Source: Ignavibacteriota bacterium (GTDB lineage: Bacteria; Bacteroidota; Ignavibacteria; Ignavibacteriales; Ignavibacteriaceae). From it: a DNA stretch of 64,000 nucleotides. The notes under the pieces were generated by a model. The model made no database searches. It was not told where the DNA came from and saw nothing but the letters and a program-made list of their open reading frames with translations. Where the stretch lies: the NCBI GenBank assembly GCA_013285405.1, contig CP053446.1, positions 3,457,001 through 3,521,000 of the forward strand, written 5' to 3'. Positions 8,560-17,706 of the stretch are shown here, in pieces; the stretch's first letter is position 1, and each line of letters begins with the position of its first letter. The position numbers and the translations under genes are program-made.

Positions 8560-9891
8560 TTAAATCAATCCTCGTGATTTTAATTCGAGATATTTATTTA
8601 TTGTATTTACAGAGAGATTCTGCGGAGTCGTTAGAATTGATTGAATGCTGTATCTTGCTAATTCTTTAACAATTAATCGTTTCTCGAAAGCAAATTTTTC
8701 AGCTATAGTTTTATGATATATCTCCTCAACATTTTCTGCAGCTTTATCTATTAAAGAGAAAAGTTCAGTGTTAATGAAAAAGATAATAATTGCCAGGTGC
8801 GTTTGTGCGAGTCGTCTTAAGTAAGGTAGTTGTCTTTGAAGAGCGTTTAAACTTTCAAAGTTTGTGTATAATAATATCAGGCTTCGATGAGTAACTTTTT
8901 TTAAAATCGCAGAAGTAAGAATTTCAAAGTCTGATTCAAGAAAATCTGTTTTTTGATTATATAAAAGTTCGAGAATATTTTCCATCTGCCTGGCTTGCCG
9001 ATCTGCGGGAAGTATTTTACTGACTTTATTAGAAAAAGTAACAATCCCTGCTTTATCCTGTTTGAGCATTGCAATACTTGATATCACCAACGAAGAATTT
9101 ATTGCATAATCCAGCAAGCTTAATCCTTCGAAAGGCATTTTCATTACTCTTCCAATATCGATTACACTGTAAACCTGTTGTGATTTTTCATCATCAAAAT
9201 GATTGACCATCAATCTTGATTTTCTTGCAGTTGCTTTCCAGTTAATAGTTCTGAAATCATCTCCTCTGACATAATCCTTTATGTGATCAAACTCCATCGA
9301 ATGACCAATTCTGCGAATTCGTTTTACACCAGCTTCTGTTAATCTGTCTGAAATTGCCATAAGCTCATATTTTTTCATTTGCAGATAAGACGGATAAACA
9401 GGGACTAATCTACTTCCTTCAAATCTGTATCTTCTAGTCACGAATCCAATTGGAGACGATACATAAACGTTTGTACTCCCGAAATTATATTCACCGCGCT
9501 TAACAGGTCGTAAAGTATAATTAAAAACTTTTGTGACAGCCGAATCAACTTTTATCTTGAATAGAAGATCTCTTATTTGAAATTCAAAAGGAATCTCATC
9601 AATCAGCTCGCAACTAATTTTGAATGGATATTTATTTTCAATAATAATTTTAATCTCATTATCATCACCATTGGATAAGCGTTTAGGTACGGAACGATAA
9701 GAATGAATGCCGTTCTTATTACTGTACAGAATCACTGCATCTGATATTAAAAGGAAAATAAGCGCCGCAAATAATAGATTTGTTATCACCAGCAATTGAG
9801 GCTGAAAATATGAAGACACAAAAAGTATCACCAGAAATGAAACGATAATAAAAAATCTTGCAGAAAGATAGAAGCTTTTTAAAACCTTCAC
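8560..9891 (-). CDS. DUF58 domain-containing protein
   Basis: Membrane-anchored DUF58 protein, 443 aa. Two N-terminal membrane helices lie at about residues 10-55, then a beta-rich region, and the DUF58 signature YVRGDDFRTINWKATAR lies at about 205-225. The von Willebrand-like part that follows has an IDIGRVM where a classical MIDAS would be DxSxS, so metal binding is doubtful. The start is GTG, overlapping the TAG stop of the MoxR gene (TAGTG), which implies translational coupling. DUF58 proteins are known partners of MoxR AAA+ ATPases. The exact role here is unknown. Confidence 0.88.
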   Translation of the reverse strand: MKVLKSFYLSARFFIIVSFLVILFVSSYFQPQLLVITNLLFAALIFLLISDAVILYSNKNGIHSYRSVPKRLSNGDDNEIKIIIENKYPFKISCELIDEIPFEFQIRDLLFKIKVDSAVTKVFNYTLRPVKRGEYNFGSTNVYVSSPIGFVTRRYRFEGSRLVPVYPSYLQMKKYELMAISDRLTEAGVKRIRRIGHSMEFDHIKDYVRGDDFRTINWKATARKSRLMVNHFDDEKSQQVYSVIDIGRVMKMPFEGLSLLDYAINSSLVISSIAMLKQDKAGIVTFSNKVSKILPADRQARQMENILELLYNQKTDFLESDFEILTSAILKKVTHRSLILLYTNFESLNALQRQLPYLRRLAQTHLAIIIFFINTELFSLIDKAAENVEEIYHKTIAEKFAFEKRLIVKELARYSIQSILTTPQNLSVNTINKYLELKSRGLI

Positions 9892-10868
9892 TATCTTGGA
9901 ACCTCGGCTCTTTCAAGAATTGTCTTGATAATATCATCCGGGGTCTTCCCTTCCATTTCTTTTTCAGGAGTTAAAATAATCCTGTGGCGTAACGCAGGAT
10001 AAACAACCATTTTAACATCATCCGGAGTTACAAAGTCTCTGCCATTCATAGCTGCGACTGCTTTTGCGCCGATCATAATAGATATTGAAGCTCTGGGTGA
10101 TCCACCAAGATACAGATCACTATTGTTACGTGTTTTATTAACTACGCGGGTTATATATCCAGCAACTTTTTCATCAAGGTGAGCGGTTCGAACTTTTTCA
10201 CGCAATTGTTGCAGCTTATCCCGAGTAAAAACCGGTTGAATCAGGTTCAGATCGTTGATGTTTTTTCTGCTGTGCAGATCGAGAAGAATTTTTACTTCCT
10301 GATGCTCAAGAGGATAATCCATTTGAACTTTAAATAAAAATCTATCAAGCTGAGCCTCTGGTAATTTATAAGTTCCTTCATGCTCGATAGGGTTTTGTGT
10401 TGCAAAAACTGTAAACGGAGATTCCATTTTATAAGTTTTTCCATCTATTGTAACCTGACGCTCTTCCATTGATTCAAATAATGCAGATTGTGTTTTAGCA
10501 GGGGCTCTATTTATCTCATCAATCAGGATAATATTCGAAAAGATTGGTCCACGATTAAATTCAAATTCTGAAGTTTTAATATTGAATACAGAAGTTCCTA
10601 AAATGTCAGAAGGCATTAAATCAGGAGTGAATTGAATTCGCGAAAAATCAGCCGAAATTGTTTTTGCAATTATTTTTGCAAGAAGTGTTTTTGCAATTCC
10701 CGGTACACCTTCAATCAAAATGTGACCATCAGCTAAAACTGCAGCGATCATCAAATCAATTATGTTTTCCTGTCCGACAATTATTTTTTTTACTTCTGTT
10801 CTTACCCGGTCAACAGATTCTTTAAGTTCGGTCAGATCCGTTCGAGGTGTAAAGTTAGTTTCTTCCAT
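9891..10868 (-). CDS. MoxR-family AAA+ ATPase
   Basis: AAA+ ATPase of the MoxR group, a chaperone-like enzyme thought to activate VWA/DUF58-type partners. Walker A is GVPGIAKT (residues 54-61) and Walker B is IILIDE (113-118), followed by the MoxR-typical INRAPAKTQSALFESMEE. The C-terminal lid ends with the conserved VYPALRHRI. The 325-aa length is standard. The start overlaps the previous stop by 1 nt (TAATG) and the stop overlaps the DUF58 GTG, so it sits in the middle of a coupled operon. Confidence 0.93.
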   Translation of the reverse strand: MEETNFTPRTDLTELKESVDRVRTEVKKIIVGQENIIDLMIAAVLADGHILIEGVPGIAKTLLAKIIAKTISADFSRIQFTPDLMPSDILGTSVFNIKTSEFEFNRGPIFSNIILIDEINRAPAKTQSALFESMEERQVTIDGKTYKMESPFTVFATQNPIEHEGTYKLPEAQLDRFLFKVQMDYPLEHQEVKILLDLHSRKNINDLNLIQPVFTRDKLQQLREKVRTAHLDEKVAGYITRVVNKTRNNSDLYLGGSPRASISIMIGAKAVAAMNGRDFVTPDDVKMVVYPALRHRIILTPEKEMEGKTPDDIIKTILERAEVPR

Positions 10869-12046
10869 TATTTTGTTCTTTCGTAGAATGTTTCAATTCG
10901 TTGATTAAGATTAATTAATTCTTGTTCAGTAACTTTTTGACTTGCAGTAATATTCTCAATTTCTTTAAACACTGATTTTATAATTGTTTCAGGAATAGAT
11001 GACTTCTCTGCAATTTTTTTGAGTGTTTCATTGTCAAATGAACTTGTTCGGATAAAATATTTGTTCCTGATGTGGTCAAGAAAATAAATGATCTTTTTAT
11101 CTGCAATATTTTTATAATCCTTTTGCTGATAATACAAATTCCCCACCGTTTCAACGAATTCAAGCGTCGTGTTACTTAACGGTTTAATTACCGGAATTAT
11201 CCGCTGTTTCCTTCTGCCATAAAATAAAATGAATAGCACAATAGAAACCAGCATTAAGTAGTAAGCCCATCGCAAAGAAGTTTGTGAAACGATGTACTGT
11301 AATGCAGAAGCGTTGTATTTATTTCCATCTTTGTAATAATCGTCCCAATAAGTTGTTTGAGATGGAAGATGAGATAAAACTTTACTTATATAATCATTAT
11401 TATCAAAGTTCAGCAGATAGTAATTTGTGAATGCAAGCGGAACTGTGTTCAGAAATATATTACCTATTCCATATTTGATTCTAATGAAGTTAGCATTTCC
11501 TGAAGCATTATTTCCAAGAATCTGAACTAAAGCTGTATCATATTCACTGAAATAATTTTGGAAATTACCTTCAGAATACAAATATCCTGCTTCAGTTTTA
11601 AGTTCCGGTGAAGTAAAATTTATTCTTGTAGAATCGTCAATAAAAAAAGTATCGTAAGTTTTTATTTTCAATGAATCTGATAGCGGACCCAAAATGCCAA
11701 ATGCAGAAATGAAAACATTATTACCTTCCGATGCAAAATTAAGAAGATACTCAGTATCAAGACGATCAGGAGAAAAATAAGAATTTATAAAAACATAATT
11801 GGTGTTGTATATGAACTTGTCTTTTAAAATATTGTAAACAGGTAGTTCTTTTATAATTATTTCAGAATCAGTGAACAACTCGTCAGCAGCATCAACGATG
11901 ATAAATCCACCATAAGGAATTTTATCTTTTCGCGCAAAACTTCTGTCCCAGTCTATTTCTTCGGGTTCAAGAATTTTTATAAAAGTAAGTAAACCTAAAG
12001 TTATAAGTATAGGAATCAGAAATTTTATATTCTTCTTACTCATCAT
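10868..12046 (-). CDS. DUF4350 domain-containing membrane protein
   Basis: 392 aa with an N-terminal membrane helix (about 8-24), a large extracytoplasmic domain of DUF4350 type, and a second helix at about residues 257-275 followed by the basic stretch YGRRKQR. A cytoplasmic helical tail rich in charged residues comes next. DUF4350 proteins regularly sit between MoxR and DUF4129/DUF58 genes. The start overlaps the DUF4129 stop by 4 nt (ATGA). No catalytic motif is evident, and assignment rests on architecture plus neighbourhood. Confidence 0.78.
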   Translation of the reverse strand: MMSKKNIKFLIPILITLGLLTFIKILEPEEIDWDRSFARKDKIPYGGFIIVDAADELFTDSEIIIKELPVYNILKDKFIYNTNYVFINSYFSPDRLDTEYLLNFASEGNNVFISAFGILGPLSDSLKIKTYDTFFIDDSTRINFTSPELKTEAGYLYSEGNFQNYFSEYDTALVQILGNNASGNANFIRIKYGIGNIFLNTVPLAFTNYYLLNFDNNDYISKVLSHLPSQTTYWDDYYKDGNKYNASALQYIVSQTSLRWAYYLMLVSIVLFILFYGRRKQRIIPVIKPLSNTTLEFVETVGNLYYQQKDYKNIADKKIIYFLDHIRNKYFIRTSSFDNETLKKIAEKSSIPETIIKSVFKEIENITASQKVTEQELINLNQRIETFYERTK

Positions 12047-12816
12047 GCAGCAATAACGGAATATAATTTCTTGAAATCTTTCTGAGAAGAATTAACAGTC
12101 TGTTCATCAACTGGAAAATCGCCATACCAAATCCATTCGAAAAGTGAAGTTGTATTCCGGAATGCTGTTGCAATCTGTTCATTCCTGATTTCGGATAAAT
12201 ACTGATAGTTGGTCTTATTATTTTTTAATTCAATCAATCCTTTTTCAGAAAGCAGATTGAGTGATTTTAGATACATGTAACGAATTGCAAGTTTAAATTG
12301 TTTACTTGCAATTGCTGCTGAAATAAGTTCATCAAAATTCATTTGACTTATGTCTTCATCATCTTCATTCATTTTTATCTGATTAGTATTTACTTTACCA
12401 AATAATAAGCCACGACGATCGGCTTTAATTAATCCCCGAATAATCAGGAGTAAAGCAATTATCATTAAGCCATAATAAAGATAATCTAAAATTATAGAGA
12501 ATGTTTTGGAATTACTCATGAGAATCAACTGTTGATTGATCCAGTTGCTGATTTTTGTTATCCAATCGTCTGCTGGTTCAGGTGTACCATCGTAATTAAA
12601 ATCAGGATCGTTTTTGTATTTATTTATAAATCCTTCAGGCAAAGCTTTGAGTTGAATAACAAGACTATCATCTTTTGTTGATTGAATTTTTTTTGTTGTA
12701 TCAGAATAAAATGTATAATCCGAATTAATTGCCGAAGCAGCTTTCTGTGCATAGTTAAGTTGAAATACACTGAAAGTGAAGAGAATCGTCAATAATATTA
12801 TTCGAATAATCTGCAT
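12043..12816 (-). CDS. DUF4129-type membrane protein
   Basis: 257 aa. A signal peptide lies at residues 1-23 (ending NYAQKA), with a periplasmic segment, one membrane helix at about 110-130, and a C-terminal cytoplasmic domain. The C-terminal part (ASKQFKLAIRYMYLKSLNLL and then the SEKGLIEL stretch) matches the DUF4129 region found in transglutaminase-like and MoxR-linked proteins. Its ends overlap both neighbours (1 nt and 4 nt). The function is unknown. By position it is a structural part of the MoxR system. Confidence 0.75.
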   Translation of the reverse strand: MQIIRIILLTILFTFSVFQLNYAQKAASAINSDYTFYSDTTKKIQSTKDDSLVIQLKALPEGFINKYKNDPDFNYDGTPEPADDWITKISNWINQQLILMSNSKTFSIILDYLYYGLMIIALLLIIRGLIKADRRGLLFGKVNTNQIKMNEDDEDISQMNFDELISAAIASKQFKLAIRYMYLKSLNLLSEKGLIELKNNKTNYQYLSEIRNEQIATAFRNTTSLFEWIWYGDFPVDEQTVNSSQKDFKKLYSVIAA

Positions 12817-13643
12817 TACTTTATCTGATCAATTTGTTCCAAAAGTCCGGGTGCTTCTTTTCGTTCAACAAGATTGTAATATTGAAATGTAGTTGCTATG
12901 ATACTTATCATATATAACAAGACAGCAAACGAGGAAATAATAGCCGTTAATATGTAAAGAAATCTTTCCAGTCCACTCGATTCGGAATTAATTCCTGTAA
13001 AGCTCACAAATATCATAACAAAATAACTCGGCATATAAAGAGCGTATGTGAGAAATCCTTGAATCATACTTACAACAAATAAAACTCCGAAAGTAAACCA
13101 CCAGTGACCGGAAATTAATTTTGTGCAGCGACGAACTGCATCAAAGAAACTTAAATTTTCTTCCAGTCTAACTATAAATATTATTGACATAGCAATTGAC
13201 AGATATATACCCGGAATTATTAGAAAGACAAATCCCAGAACAATAAATATTATATACCCGATAATCGTAAGTGTAACTGGTAGGAAATTTTGTTTAACCA
13301 CACGCCATACATCTTCAAGATTGAAAATACCATTATCAGAATTTTTATAATTTATGAGATGAGAATATGTAACGACTGTAATCAGCAGATAAGAAATAAA
13401 TGTAAAAAACATCGAGATTACGAATGGAATACCAATTAATTCAAGAGTTGAATCAGCGGATAAGCTGAACATTGATGACTGGTAAATTCCCATAAAGACT
13501 CCCGCCAGCAATAAGGATGGTGCACTGATGAACAGATTTGCTTTCACCAAAAGTTTAAAATTTATTTTTATATACTCGAATGTTACGTTAAGTATTCCAC
13601 CAAAATCTCTTACTTTTCTGAATTCAATTTTACTTTGCTGCAT
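12816..13643 (-). CDS. Multi-pass membrane protein of the MoxR cluster
   Basis: 275 aa with about six membrane helices spread over residues 35-255 and a short cytoplasmic tail. The pattern FLIIPGIYLSIAMS and the preceding long loop resemble the membrane domain of glycerophosphodiester phosphodiesterase-like (GDPDase membrane-region/DUF975-like) proteins, with no catalytic domain attached. It overlaps the SpoIIM-like gene by 14 nt and the DUF4129 gene by 1 nt. Confidence 0.7.
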   Translation of the reverse strand: MQQSKIEFRKVRDFGGILNVTFEYIKINFKLLVKANLFISAPSLLLAGVFMGIYQSSMFSLSADSTLELIGIPFVISMFFTFISYLLITVVTYSHLINYKNSDNGIFNLEDVWRVVKQNFLPVTLTIIGYIIFIVLGFVFLIIPGIYLSIAMSIIFIVRLEENLSFFDAVRRCTKLISGHWWFTFGVLFVVSMIQGFLTYALYMPSYFVMIFVSFTGINSESSGLERFLYILTAIISSFAVLLYMISIIATTFQYYNLVERKEAPGLLEQIDQIK

Positions 13644-14604
13644 TTTTACTTATTAGGTTATGAAAAATTCTGTATGGATAAATGACAAAATACCAGATAA
13701 CGAAAATAGCTGAACTGATAATTATTGTTAAACTTAAATAAATTGGCATTCCAGTAAATCTTGTTACAAAAGATTCCAGAAAACCAGCGGTGATGAAAAT
13801 AGGCACAAGGCTTACGATTATTTTTAAACCTTCTTTGGAACCGATTATGAAAGATTGTCTTCTTGAATATGTTCCCGGAAATAGAATACTATTACCCAAA
13901 ACTAATCCTGCAGCACCTGCAATAATGATTGCAGAAATTTCAAGTGTACCGTGTATCCAGATAACAAGAATCGATTCGAACAATAAATTATGAATATGAA
14001 AGAAGTATTGAAATGCTCCAAGCATAATTCCATTTGACATCAATACCCATCCCGTTCCAAATGAAATCAGAATTCCATAAACAAAAGCGATAAATGATAC
14101 ACGAATGTTATTAAATGTAATTCCAAGAAACATATCTACACCATTCATCTGTTTGTAAATAGCCATCGGATCCCCTTTATCAATATTTTCCAAAGTCATA
14201 TTTACATAGCCATCTCCCATTATCAGTCTTACAAAACCTGAATCACCTGCTGATGATACAACACCCATCAACATTGAAATAAAGAATATGGAAAACGAAA
14301 TTACTATTTTCAATCTATGCTTGTAGAAAAGTAATGGAGCTTCGTACTTCCAGAAGCGAAAAAATCTTTCTTTCCGTTCTTTTTTACTTTTATAAATTGA
14401 TTGATGAACACGCGCAGTAAGTGAGTTCAGGTATTGAGTAGTCTTACTTTCAGGAAAAAAGGTTCTCGAATAAGAAAGGTCATCGGTAAGTTCGATAAAA
14501 AGTGCTGCAAGTTTATCAGGATTAATATTTTCTTTAGATGAAAGAAAAGTTTCAAATTCTTTCCACTTATCAGCATTCTTTTTAAGAAATGTAACTTCTC
14601 TCAA
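13630..14604 (-). CDS. SpoIIM-family (stage II sporulation protein M-like) membrane protein
   Basis: 324 aa with a soluble N-terminal third (about 1-95), then about five or six membrane helices. The family signature is visible in the FVYGILISFGTGWVLM stretch, in IHGTLEISAIIIAGAAGL and in the following GNSILFPGTYSR. In sporulating Firmicutes SpoIIM acts in peptidoglycan remodelling. In non-sporulating bacteria homologues accompany MoxR/RDD genes, as here. It is the first gene of the operon and starts at TTG. Only 14 nt separate it from apt upstream, so apt may be cotranscribed. Confidence 0.82.
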   Translation of the reverse strand: MREVTFLKKNADKWKEFETFLSSKENINPDKLAALFIELTDDLSYSRTFFPESKTTQYLNSLTARVHQSIYKSKKERKERFFRFWKYEAPLLFYKHRLKIVISFSIFFISMLMGVVSSAGDSGFVRLIMGDGYVNMTLENIDKGDPMAIYKQMNGVDMFLGITFNNIRVSFIAFVYGILISFGTGWVLMSNGIMLGAFQYFFHIHNLLFESILVIWIHGTLEISAIIIAGAAGLVLGNSILFPGTYSRRQSFIIGSKEGLKIIVSLVPIFITAGFLESFVTRFTGMPIYLSLTIIISSAIFVIWYFVIYPYRIFHNLISKNAAK

Positions 14605-14618
14605 ATGTTTGCTTTCTG

Positions 14619-15149
14619 TTAGTTTTCATCTTCATAAATTATCAGAGAGTTCACATTATATTTTCTCAGTTTTTCACGACCGTTCAGAAAAGACAGTTCA
14701 ACGATAAATGAAATTTGCACTACCTCACCTCCGAGCTTTTCAACTAATTCACAAGCAGCTTCTGCAGTTCCTCCTGTAGCTAACAAATCATCGTGAACCA
14801 ATACTTTATCACTCTTATTGATTGCGTCTTTGTGAATTTCAATTTTATCAAGTCCATATTCAAGTTGATAAGTTTGTGATTCTTTTTCAGCAGGAAGTTT
14901 GCCTGGTTTTCTAATAGGAACGAAACCTGCATTCAATTCATTCGCAAGCAGAGCTCCGAATATGAATCCACGTGATTCAATTGCAACTACTTTATCAATA
15001 TTCAGTCCCTTCAGAGAAGAAAGTAGCTGTGATAATGTATCTTTGACTGCGGTGGGATTCTTTAACAAAGTTGTTATATCTCTGAACATAATTCCTTTGA
15101 TAGGAAAATCACGTATGCTCCGGATATATTTTTTAAGGTCAGATGACAT
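14619..15149 (-). CDS. apt: Adenine phosphoribosyltransferase
   Basis: Purine-salvage enzyme converting adenine and PRPP to AMP. The PRPP-binding motif VLVHDDLLATGGTA lies at about residues 120-133. The N-terminal IRSIRDFPIKGIMFRDIT and the ESRGFIFGALLA loop are family hallmarks. The length of 176 aa is typical. It is cotranscribed with the upstream enoyl-CoA hydratase (8-nt gap). Confidence 0.95.
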   Translation of the reverse strand: MSSDLKKYIRSIRDFPIKGIMFRDITTLLKNPTAVKDTLSQLLSSLKGLNIDKVVAIESRGFIFGALLANELNAGFVPIRKPGKLPAEKESQTYQLEYGLDKIEIHKDAINKSDKVLVHDDLLATGGTAEAACELVEKLGGEVVQISFIVELSFLNGREKLRKYNVNSLIIYEDEN

Positions 15150-15157
15150 AACGATGT

Positions 15158-15907
15158 TTACTTTTTAATTAGAAAATTTGTTAAACCATTTTGGAAATCT
15201 TTAGTAGTTCGGCTTATGGTATTTAGCCCAATGCAATATTCAACTGCATCTTCAACTGTCAGACCAGATACTTTACCAATCATGTTTTTTGTCATTAAAA
15301 TACTTTGCTGCGAATTAGTTTTTATTTTAGACGCGATATTCAGTGCCTGTTCTAATGCATTATTATTTATATAGTTTACAAAACCAATCTCATACGCACA
15401 CTTGCTATCAATAACTTCACCTGTTAACAACAATTGTTTTGCCAGTCCTTCACCCACTCTTCTGATAAGAAATGTTGAAACTATAGCTGCAAGGAATCCA
15501 ATTTTTACTTCTGAATATCCGAATCTGGCATTTTCTTCATCAGCAACAATAATATCGCAAACTGATGCCAGACCACAACCACCTGCAATTGCTGCTCCGT
15601 TCACTGCAGCAATTATAACTTTTGGAAAGTTATATATCTTCAGAAATAATTCAGCTAAAGATCTGGAATCTTTCTCGTTCTCAAGCACAGAAAAATTTTG
15701 CAATCCGCTTAAGTATTCAAGATCAGCACCTGCACAAAATGAATTCCCTTCACCTGTGATGATTAAAACTCTAACATTACTGTCATTTTCTAAATCATTC
15801 AGTTTTGATTTTAGTTGACTTATCATATCCGGATGAAGTGCATTTCGTTTTTCTGGACGATTGAGTGTTATAATTCCAATTTCATCTTTTGTTTCATATT
15901 TGATCAT
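15158..15907 (-). CDS. Enoyl-CoA hydratase/isomerase family protein
   Basis: Crotonase-fold enzyme of 249 aa. The oxyanion-hole segments GNSFCAGADL (about residues 54-63) and AVNGAAIAGGCGL (about 101-113) are present, followed by YSEVKIGFLAAIVS. That latter segment resembles methylglutaconyl-CoA hydratases, so a role in leucine or branched-chain degradation is possible, but sequence alone does not fix the substrate. It sits in a run of housekeeping genes with short gaps on both sides. Confidence 0.85.
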   Translation of the reverse strand: MIKYETKDEIGIITLNRPEKRNALHPDMISQLKSKLNDLENDSNVRVLIITGEGNSFCAGADLEYLSGLQNFSVLENEKDSRSLAELFLKIYNFPKVIIAAVNGAAIAGGCGLASVCDIIVADEENARFGYSEVKIGFLAAIVSTFLIRRVGEGLAKQLLLTGEVIDSKCAYEIGFVNYINNNALEQALNIASKIKTNSQQSILMTKNMIGKVSGLTVEDAVEYCIGLNTISRTTKDFQNGLTNFLIKK

Positions 15908-15924
15908 AAATATTCCAATTTTAA

Positions 15925-16521
15925 TTACTCAAACAAACGAACAATAAAATACATTTGCAAATAAGTTGAGATGAAAGCAAATAGAATTCCTCCGATTACT
16001 TGAGCTATCGTATGAACCTTCAACTGAACCCTCGACCATCCAACCAGAAATGTAATAAATGAAAAAAATAACATCTGCGGTCCTAAACAAAATGTAATAG
16101 CTGCGAGCGGTCCGGCTGAACCCATTGCGTGTGCACTAATTTTCCAATGTTTGTTTATCAATATGGTAATCATAGTATTAGAAATATAACAAAACCAAAA
16201 AGCTATTGAAATAATATTCACATTAAAAATAAGTAGAATGATCAATCCTACTAGATAAAATCCGGTTCCAATTACAAAAGGTAAAGTTCTTTCTTCTTTA
16301 ATTGAAGCATCCAGATCAGCAAGTTTTTTACTTTTCCTTAATACAACGAATAGAATTATCGGAGCGATGAATCCAAACAGTAACGCAACTAAAAAAGTAA
16401 TGAGTCTTTGAGTTAACTCTGTTTCGAGTGTAAAAGCAAAAAATGTAAAAACAACAATTGTAAAAGACGGCGGGACAAAAATTGTTGAAATGATCCTGGC
16501 GTGCTTATCAGTTGTATTCAT
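15925..16521 (-). CDS. PAP2-superfamily-like membrane protein
   Basis: About 198 aa with six predicted membrane helices. Fragments of the phosphatidic-acid-phosphatase motifs are visible: KISAHAMGSAGPL (like the motif-2 SxxH) and WSRVQLKVHTIAQVIGG (like motif 3, SRxxxxxHxxxQ). Motif 1 (KxxxxxxRP) is weak, so whether it is an active lipid phosphatase is uncertain. The start is placed at the ATG at 16521 rather than the TTG at 16527. A repeat with two hairpins lies immediately upstream, in what would be its leader. Confidence 0.7.
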   Translation of the reverse strand: MNTTDKHARIISTIFVPPSFTIVVFTFFAFTLETELTQRLITFLVALLFGFIAPIILFVVLRKSKKLADLDASIKEERTLPFVIGTGFYLVGLIILLIFNVNIISIAFWFCYISNTMITILINKHWKISAHAMGSAGPLAAITFCLGPQMLFFSFITFLVGWSRVQLKVHTIAQVIGGILFAFISTYLQMYFIVRLFE

Positions 16522-16525
16522 TAGC

Positions 16526-16592
16526 AATGCTGAATTTATTTCAGCATCTTAAACTTTGAAAATTGAGATCCTGAAACAAGTTCAGGATGACA
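16526..16592. repeat. Dispersed double-hairpin repeat (TGTCATCCTGAA family)
   Basis: Two palindromes in tandem: ATGCTGAA/TTCAGCAT (16527-16547) and ATCCTGAA/TTCAGGAT (16568-16588), bordered by ATGACA-like ends. On the minus strand it begins TGTCATCCTGAACTTG and ends at the ATTCAGCATTG hairpin, a form I know as a common mobile-type repeat in Bacteroidota genomes. It fills the gap between the dusB stop and the PAP2 start. It may act as terminator-like structure or simply be a MITE. Confidence 0.6.
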
Positions 16593-16598
16593 TTGAAA

Positions 16599-17591
16599 TT
16601 AATTACTGACAAATTCAACCTCAGTTTTAAGCAATTCAAGATATTTCAGTAACGCATCTTCAACAGGAGTATATTCAGTAAGTTTCATAAGTTCTGATCG
16701 TATTCGTGCAGCTCCGTACATACCTCTTTGATAACCAGCATAAAACTTTCGATGTTCTAATACTCCCCTCTTCTCGCCTTTTACTTTTACTGCAAGCTTA
16801 AGATGTTTTAGACACGTCCGTATTCGCATCTCTTCATCAACAACAGTTGTGATACTGCCCGTTGATAAAAGTTCTTTTGCTTCTTTAAATATCCAGGGAT
16901 TGCCAATCGCTCCTCTTGCAATCATAACTCCATCAGCGCCTGTTTCATCGAATGCTTTTTTCACATCTTGGGCAGTTAAAACATTTCCATTAAGGATTAC
17001 GGGGAAACTAACAACTTCTTTGATTCTCGGAATCCAACTCCAGTCAGCATCTCCTGAATGACCAGCTTTTCTCGTTCTGCAATGAACTGTCAATGCAACA
17101 GCGCCTGCTTCTTCCATTCTTTTTGCTACTTCAAGTATCTGGATACTATTATCATCCCAGCCAAGTCTTGTTTTAACTGTAACTGGCTGCGATGTTGAGT
17201 TAACTACTTCTCGAACAAGCTGCTGCATATATGAAGGATCTTTTAATAACGCTGAACCAGCACCACAACCGACTACATTTTTTACCCAGCAACCTGCATT
17301 GATGTCAATAAGATCAGGATTTTCCGCTTCTGCAATTTTTGCGGCACCAACCATTGATTCAATATTTGCACCATAAATTTGAATTCCAACCGGTCGTTCT
17401 TCTTCAATAATTTTTAATTTGTCATGAGTCTTTTGATTTGAACGTACCAATCCCTCGGAGTTTACAAATTCTGTGTAAACAATATCAGCACCTAATTCCC
17501 TGCAAACTAAACGGAAGGAAATATCCGTTACATCTTCCATTGGTGCAAGAAGAATAGCTTTGTTTAGTTCTATGTTACCAATTTTAAACAT
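16599..17591 (-). CDS. dusB: tRNA-dihydrouridine synthase
   Basis: FMN-dependent TIM-barrel enzyme that reduces uridine to dihydrouridine in tRNA. Family motifs are LLAPMEDVTD at residues 14-23, YTEFVNSEGL, VGIQIYGA, the cysteine-containing INAGCWVKNVVGCGAGSAL (catalytic Cys), VKTRLGW and HCRTR. Its length is 330 aa. Its N-terminal 15 residues have a near copy at the start of the secreted protease gene upstream (see the repeat entries and findings). Confidence 0.93.
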   Translation of the reverse strand: MFKIGNIELNKAILLAPMEDVTDISFRLVCRELGADIVYTEFVNSEGLVRSNQKTHDKLKIIEEERPVGIQIYGANIESMVGAAKIAEAENPDLIDINAGCWVKNVVGCGAGSALLKDPSYMQQLVREVVNSTSQPVTVKTRLGWDDNSIQILEVAKRMEEAGAVALTVHCRTRKAGHSGDADWSWIPRIKEVVSFPVILNGNVLTAQDVKKAFDETGADGVMIARGAIGNPWIFKEAKELLSTGSITTVVDEEMRIRTCLKHLKLAVKVKGEKRGVLEHRKFYAGYQRGMYGAARIRSELMKLTEYTPVEDALLKYLELLKTEVEFVSN

Positions 17592-17593
17592 TT
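17551..17593. repeat. 5' end of dusB, copy 1 of a 43-bp duplication
   Basis: The first codons of dusB. These 43 bp match 18920-18962 at 36 positions, including 19 identical bases in a row (17558-17576). The translated copies agree as MxKIGNIELNKxILL. Confidence 0.8.
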
Positions 17594-17706
17594 ATTAAAT
17601 TAATTTTTTCAATAAAGTAAAGATATGAATTGAACCCAACCGAGAAAAGTAGAATTATAGTAAGTGATAATTGATTCTATTCAAACGGCTGATTTTAACT
17701 TATTAA

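Noticed and set aside
15402..15818. 138-codon frame opposite the enoyl-CoA hydratase
   Set aside because: It is fully antisense to a clear crotonase gene and rich in low-complexity Ser/Ala, so it is a shadow frame.
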